50,609 nucleotides of DNA from SYOC01 sp035575235 (lineage in GTDB: Bacteria > Desulfobacterota > Binatia > Bin18), in contig DATLYA010000411.1 in assembly GCA_035575235.1 (NCBI GenBank), positions 1-50,609 on the forward strand, read 5' to 3'. Each line of letters begins with the position of its first letter. The first letter of the stretch is position 1. Both the position numbers and the translations under genes were made by a program. Below are positions 46,931-50,609 of this stretch, piece after piece. The notes beneath the pieces are model-generated. The model was given only the letters and a program-made list of their open reading frames with translations. It ran no database searches and was not told the DNA's origin.

Positions 46931-49096
46931 ATGGCTGGCAGAGCAACATTTTTTCCAAGTTCCGAAACTTACCGCACCAACGGCGGTGTGAACGTCCGTC
47001 GCATCATCGAGGGTATCCCCATCGATGGCGCTATTGAACCCATCATTGATGCTCTGGACAGCCGTCGAGGCGTCTTACTGGCGTCGAGTTATGAATATCC
47101 GGGTCGGTATACCCGTTGGGATATGGGATTCACCGATCCCCCGCTGCAGCTGGTTTCGCGTGGTCGTACATTTCATTTCTCGGCGCTTAATCAGCGCGGC
47201 AAAGTCTTGTTGCCCGCCATTGCCGATGTAGTTTGTAACCTCCCTGCAGTTGTCGAGTCGGCGGTACGGGAAGAGGAAATCTCTGGTCTGATCGCCACAC
47301 CTGAAGGACGCTTTCCGGAGGAACAACGGAGTAAACAGCCGTCCATCTTCTCGGTCTTACGCGCGGTCATTGATCTGTTCGCCAGTCCCGAGGATCAGCA
47401 TCTCGGGTTCTACGGCGCCTTTGGCTATGATCTCGCGCTCCAGTTCGAACCATTGCGGTTGCGGTTGGAGCGACCCGCGGACCAGCGAGATTTGCTGCTG
47501 TATATCCCTGATCAGATTGTCATTGTTGATCATCGCCGCGAACAAGCGGTGCGGCATCGTTATGATTTCGAGGTCAACGGCTGTTCAACGCAAGGGCTGC
47601 CTCGCGAAGGCGAAGTGCAGGGCTACAAAGGGGCTGATCAGGTTGAGCGGTCATGCGATCACGAGCCGGGTGAGTACGCTGCCGGCGTGCGGCGCGCCCG
47701 AGAAGCATTCAAGCGAGGCGATCTGTTTGAAGTAGTGCCAGGGCAAACGTTCTTCGAGCCCTGCCCTGCCCCGCCTTCTGAAATTTTCCGCCGCCTGCGC
47801 GAACGCAATCCCGCGCCATACGGCTTTTTGATCAATCTCGGCCAGGCGGAGTATCTCGTCGGCGCGTCGCCAGAGATGTACGTGCGGGTAGAAGGCGACC
47901 GTGTAGAAACCTGTCCGATCTCCGGCACGGTGGCGCGAGGGACTGACCCGATTAGCGACGCCGCACAGATCCTGCGCCTGCTCAATTCCACTAAAGACGA
48001 GTCGGAACTCACCATGTGCACGGATGTCGATCGCAACGACAAGTCGCGCATCTGCAAGCCTGGCAGCGTACGCGTGATTGGCCGCCGGCAGATCGAGATG
48101 TATTCCCGGGTGATCCATACGGTCGATCATGTCGAGGGCCGTCTCCGAGAAGAATTTGACGCTTTAGATGCGTTTCTGGCGCACACGTGGGCGGTGACCG
48201 TCACAGGAGCGCCCAAAGTCTGGGCCATGCAGTTTCTGGAGGATCATGAAAAATCGCCGCGCGCCTGGTACGGCGGCGCCATTGGACTGATCGGGTTTGA
48301 CGGCAACATGAACACCGGCTTGACGTTGCGCACCATCCGCGTCAAAGACGGTGTCGCGCAGGTGCGGGTGGGGGCGACGTTGTTATACGACTCGGATCCA
48401 GACGAAGAGGAGCGTGAAACCCGTCTCAAGGCGGCGGCGTTTATCGACGCGATTCGCCGTCCGCGCGGCGCACACTCCGAAACGCGCGCAACAGCAAGTC
48501 AGCCTGGCCAAGGAAAGCGCATTCTTCTTGTCGATCATCAGGATTCGTTTGTTCATACGCTGGCCAACTATTTGCGCCAAACCGGAGCTGACGTCGTCAC
48601 ATGGCGTTCCGGATTTCCGGAGGAAGAGCTCGATATGCTGCGCCCCGATCTTATCGTGCTTTCTCCTGGACCTGGCGCCCCGAGCGACTTCAATGTCTCC
48701 GGCACGCTGGCGATGGCTATCGCCCGCAAGCTGCCGGTTTTTGGCGTCTGCCTTGGGCTGCAAGGCATGGTCGAGCACTTTGGTGGCGAGTTAGACGTGC
48801 TCGCCTACCCCATGCACGGCAAGCCTTCGCAGATCCGTGTCTTGGGCGGCCAGATCTTTGCAGGTCTCCCATCACAATTCACCGCTGCCCGCTATCACTC
48901 GTTGTATGCTAGACGAGAGAAACTCCCGGTGGAATTGCAGATCACGGCCGAAAGTGACGACGGCGTCATCATGGCGATTGAACATGAGCGCCTCCCCCTC
49001 GCCGCCGTGCAATTTCACCCTGAGTCGATTCTTACTTTGAGTGACGACATCGGGTTACGGCTGGTTCGTAATGTCGTAGCTCATTTGTGTCGCTAA
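46931..49096 (+). CDS. trpE(G): Anthranilate synthase, fused components I and II
   Basis: A 721-aa fusion. The N-terminal about 500 residues form the chorismate-binding TrpE domain, with TCPISGTVARG, LLNSTKDESELTMCTDVDRND and AVTVTGAPKVWAM (landmarks). After a short linker the C-terminal about 190 residues form a glutamine amidotransferase: GVCLGLQG with the nucleophile Cys, and the QFHPESIL His-Glu pair. It converts chorismate and glutamine to anthranilate, the first step of tryptophan synthesis. The TrpE(G) fusion is known in rhizobia and other groups. GAGGAGCATCGT precedes ATG 46931. The leader attenuator upstream indicates regulation by charged tRNA-Trp. Confidence 0.96.
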   Translation: MAGRATFFPSSETYRTNGGVNVRRIIEGIPIDGAIEPIIDALDSRRGVLLASSYEYPGRYTRWDMGFTDPPLQLVSRGRTFHFSALNQRGKVLLPAIADVVCNLPAVVESAVREEEISGLIATPEGRFPEEQRSKQPSIFSVLRAVIDLFASPEDQHLGFYGAFGYDLALQFEPLRLRLERPADQRDLLLYIPDQIVIVDHRREQAVRHRYDFEVNGCSTQGLPREGEVQGYKGADQVERSCDHEPGEYAAGVRRAREAFKRGDLFEVVPGQTFFEPCPAPPSEIFRRLRERNPAPYGFLINLGQAEYLVGASPEMYVRVEGDRVETCPISGTVARGTDPISDAAQILRLLNSTKDESELTMCTDVDRNDKSRICKPGSVRVIGRRQIEMYSRVIHTVDHVEGRLREEFDALDAFLAHTWAVTVTGAPKVWAMQFLEDHEKSPRAWYGGAIGLIGFDGNMNTGLTLRTIRVKDGVAQVRVGATLLYDSDPDEEERETRLKAAAFIDAIRRPRGAHSETRATASQPGQGKRILLVDHQDSFVHTLANYLRQTGADVVTWRSGFPEEELDMLRPDLIVLSPGPGAPSDFNVSGTLAMAIARKLPVFGVCLGLQGMVEHFGGELDVLAYPMHGKPSQIRVLGGQIFAGLPSQFTAARYHSLYARREKLPVELQITAESDDGVIMAIEHERLPLAAVQFHPESILTLSDDIGLRLVRNVVAHLCR

Positions 49097-49173
49097 CGTG
49101 GAGTATTGAAAGCATGCAGTAGGCATGCCCCGAGTTCTCGCGCGTGAAAGCGCGCCATGGGAAAGAGACTTCC

Positions 49174-49818
49174 ATGGAAGCGCCGAGCACTGAACGCAAG
49201 CTGACCACGATTCTACATGCCGATGTAGCGGGCTACAGTCGCCTCATGGGCGCGGATGAAGTCGGTACGCTGCGCACGCTCACGGCGTATCGACGCATCA
49301 CCGATCCCCTCATCTAACACCATCGCGGCTGAGTGGGAGGCTCGGCGGGAGATAGCATTCTCGTCGAATTCGCCAGCGTGGTGGAAACTGTGCAATGTGC
49401 GGTCGCAATCCAACAGACGTTGAGAGACAAGAACAAGGAATTGCCGCCTGAGCGGCGGATGGAGTTTCGCATCGGCATTAACCTGGGCGATGTGATCGTC
49501 GAAGGTGAGCAGATTTATAGCGATGGCGTCAACATCGCTACACGACTGGAGAGTCTAGCCGAGCCCGGCGGCGTGTGCATTTCCGGGACGGTATATGACC
49601 AAGTCAAGAATAAGCTAGCGCTTACGTATGACGACTTGGGAGAGCAGCGGGTCAAAAACATAGCTGAGGCGGCGCCGATGTACCGGATCGCCATAAAGGT
49701 CCCCTCTCCCCTCGTGGGAGAGGGACAGGGTGAGGGGGCCGCCATGGAGGCAAGAAGTGCAACGTTCAAGGTTCAAAGAAAACGAGGGTGCGTTTTGTGC
49801 ACCGGGCTATGGTGGTAG
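49174..49818 (+). pseudogene. Class III adenylate/guanylate cyclase gene with two nonsense mutations
   Basis: ATG 49174 reads APSTERKLTTILHADVAGYS and RLMGADEVGTLRTL, the start of a class III cyclase domain. At 49315-49317 a TAA and at 49330-49332 a TGA interrupt the frame where relatives have Gln and Arg; both can be single C-to-T changes. The frame then continues cleanly as VGGSAGDSILVEFASVVETV and CISGTVYDQVKNKLALTYDDL. Near 49700 a dispersed palindromic element is read through, and a membrane helix (VVGLLLLVGLIV) follows in a different frame. The gene is dead or carries sequencing errors. Confidence 0.82.
49702..49724. repeat. Dispersed palindromic element CCCTCTCCC/GGGAGAGGG
   Basis: CCCTCTCCC (49702-49710) and GGGAGAGGG (49716-49724) with loop ctcgt, followed by acagggtgaggggg. 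This word set is a common non-coding repeat in bacterial genomes; here it has inserted into the cyclase remnant. Confidence 0.75.
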
Positions 49819-50099
49819 GGCTGCTGCTCCTTGTAGGACTCATCGTAACAGTTCGTCACCTTTCTCACCCCCCACTCACAAAGCATAGCTTTGCCCGTAA
49901 GCAGCCCGAAGTCTGGCTTCAAGCTCACAAGGCGCAAGTCTGGCTCGCGCACTCCAAATCTGAATCGTGCACCCTTTTCCCCAGGCCCGGTGCGTCGTGC
50001 AACTCTGCCAGTTTGCTCGTTACGGTCCTATTCAGGCATTGCACGTCGTGCTCGCTTCGCGCAAACTAACGGCAGTACGCTTTGCTTGTGGAGGTTCCA

Positions 50100-50264
50100 A
50101 TGACCACGACGCCAACCCTTAGTGAAAGCTGGCCGGTCGTGCGGCAAACCTGGTCAGTCCTGAATGCGGTCGTATGCCTGGAAGATCCGGCGACCATAGC
50201 AGGCGACCTGGAATTACCTGGATTCGTTCTTGACCTTAGAGGCATTTGGAATGCAGATCTGTAA
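50100..50264 (+). CDS. Small hypothetical protein upstream of Uma2
   Basis: A 54-aa protein with TGGAGG at good distance from ATG 50100. It has no signal peptide and one Cys. I do not recognise it. It ends 13 bp before the Uma2 gene on the same strand, and the spacing suggests a two-gene transcript. Region 49819-50099 holds only remnants of the cyclase gene. Confidence 0.55.
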   Translation: MTTTPTLSESWPVVRQTWSVLNAVVCLEDPATIAGDLELPGFVLDLRGIWNADL

Positions 50265-50277
50265 CAAGGAGTTCTCC

Positions 50278-50609
50278 ATGCAGACTTCGCCGGAAACGAT
50301 GCAGCCGACTCCCGCGTCTGCGCCACCCGCCGGGGCGACTCAGTGTGTCATCCTCGACAGCATTAGCTGGGAAACGTACGAGCGTTTGCTTGCCGAGCAC
50401 AAGGAGAGCAGCGGCGTCCACTTTACCTACGATCGGGGGAGGCTGGAGATTATGGTGCTGTCAGTCCAACATGAAAAGCCAAATCGCATGCTGTCGCTCC
50501 TTGTCGAGGTGTTTGCCGAAGAGTTAGGGATTGATATCGAGGGACTCGGATCAACAACCTTCAAGCGTAAAGACTTGGATCGGGGCTTCGAACCCGATTC
50601 CTGCTTTTA
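50278..50609 (+). CDS. Uma2-family (DUF820) nuclease-like protein, partial
   Basis: The gene runs off the window end; 110 residues are visible. FTYDRGRLEIMVLS, then HEKPNRMLSLLVEVFAEELG and FKRKDLDRGFEPDSCF match the DUF820/Uma2 restriction-endonuclease-like fold (PD-(D/E)XK), with Asp in FEPDSCF as a probable catalytic residue; the later Lys is off the edge. Such genes are common, often multicopy, in environmental bacteria and their role is unknown. AAGGAG lies before ATG 50278. Confidence 0.9.
   Translation, partial: MQTSPETMQPTPASAPPAGATQCVILDSISWETYERLLAEHKESSGVHFTYDRGRLEIMVLSVQHEKPNRMLSLLVEVFAEELGIDIEGLGSTTFKRKDLDRGFEPDSCF

Noticed and set aside
46719..46991. A 90-codon frame spanning the trp leader region
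   Set aside because: It crosses the terminator and the trpE(G) start; the other frame with WWW explains the region.
1..50609. tRNA or rRNA genes
   Set aside because: No cloverleaf-like segment with a TTCGAAT-type arm or rRNA-like stretch was recognised by eye; a tRNAscan run would settle it.

Overview
This 50.6-kb window comes from a moderately GC-rich Gram-negative bacterium: it has outer-membrane DUF1302/DUF1329 proteins, a lipoprotein, periplasmic c-type haem proteins and Tat/Sec signals. Many CaiB/BaiF, SDR, thiolase, MaoC, acyl-CoA dehydrogenase and luciferase-like genes, plus a selenoprotein, suggest an uncultured deltaproteobacteria-like lineage (Binatota/Tectomicrobia type). That placement is inference. 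No rRNA, tRNA, CRISPR array or complete insertion sequence was seen.

Layout. 1-5.5 kb: CoA-transferase, winged-helix/TolB/TPR regulator, MntA-type antitoxin with a truncated HEPN partner, cytidylate-kinase-like protein, SnoaL-like protein. 5.8-13.4 kb (minus strand): two different di-iron-type proteins, SDR, thiolase, degenerate receiver, HMG-CoA-synthase-like/DUF35 fusion, CitE-like lyase and MaoC hydratase, all pointing to acyl-CoA chemistry. 13.5-14.2 kb: PIN/RHH toxin-antitoxin pair with a clear promoter and operator. 14.5-19.7 kb: amidohydrolase, DUF1302/DUF1329 pair, SDR. 19.8-20.8 kb: wreckage of a nucleotidyltransferase pair and a type IIG restriction enzyme. 20.9-34.5 kb: a complete set of quinohemoprotein amine dehydrogenase genes (qhpA-D-C-B on minus, qhpE divergent, qhpF and qhpG further on), interleaved with mscL, rodZ and tag. 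34.5-37 kb: a formylglycine-generating-enzyme-like gene and poorly known envelope genes. 37.4-41.9 kb: a SurA_N-DsbA selenoprotein (in-frame UGA with a SECIS-like hairpin) and a VKOR-DsbA fusion. 42-46.6 kb: EthD duplication, lipoprotein, acyl-CoA dehydrogenase, four-helix-bundle genes, FmdB, nuclease/phosphatase. 46.7-49.1 kb: trpE(G) behind a WWW leader-peptide attenuator. 49.1 kb to end: broken cyclase gene and Uma2.

The feature that no single gene explains is a family of short-period, mostly 7-bp, degenerate tandem arrays in more than fifteen places. The heptamer differs from place to place, but the period does not, and many arrays form two inverted arms around a spacer. One array unit of about 110 bp occurs twice in opposite orientation. 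Two four-helix-bundle genes sit between such arms. Several arrays lie inside coding regions, where they encode linkers, C-termini and apparently a signal peptide.
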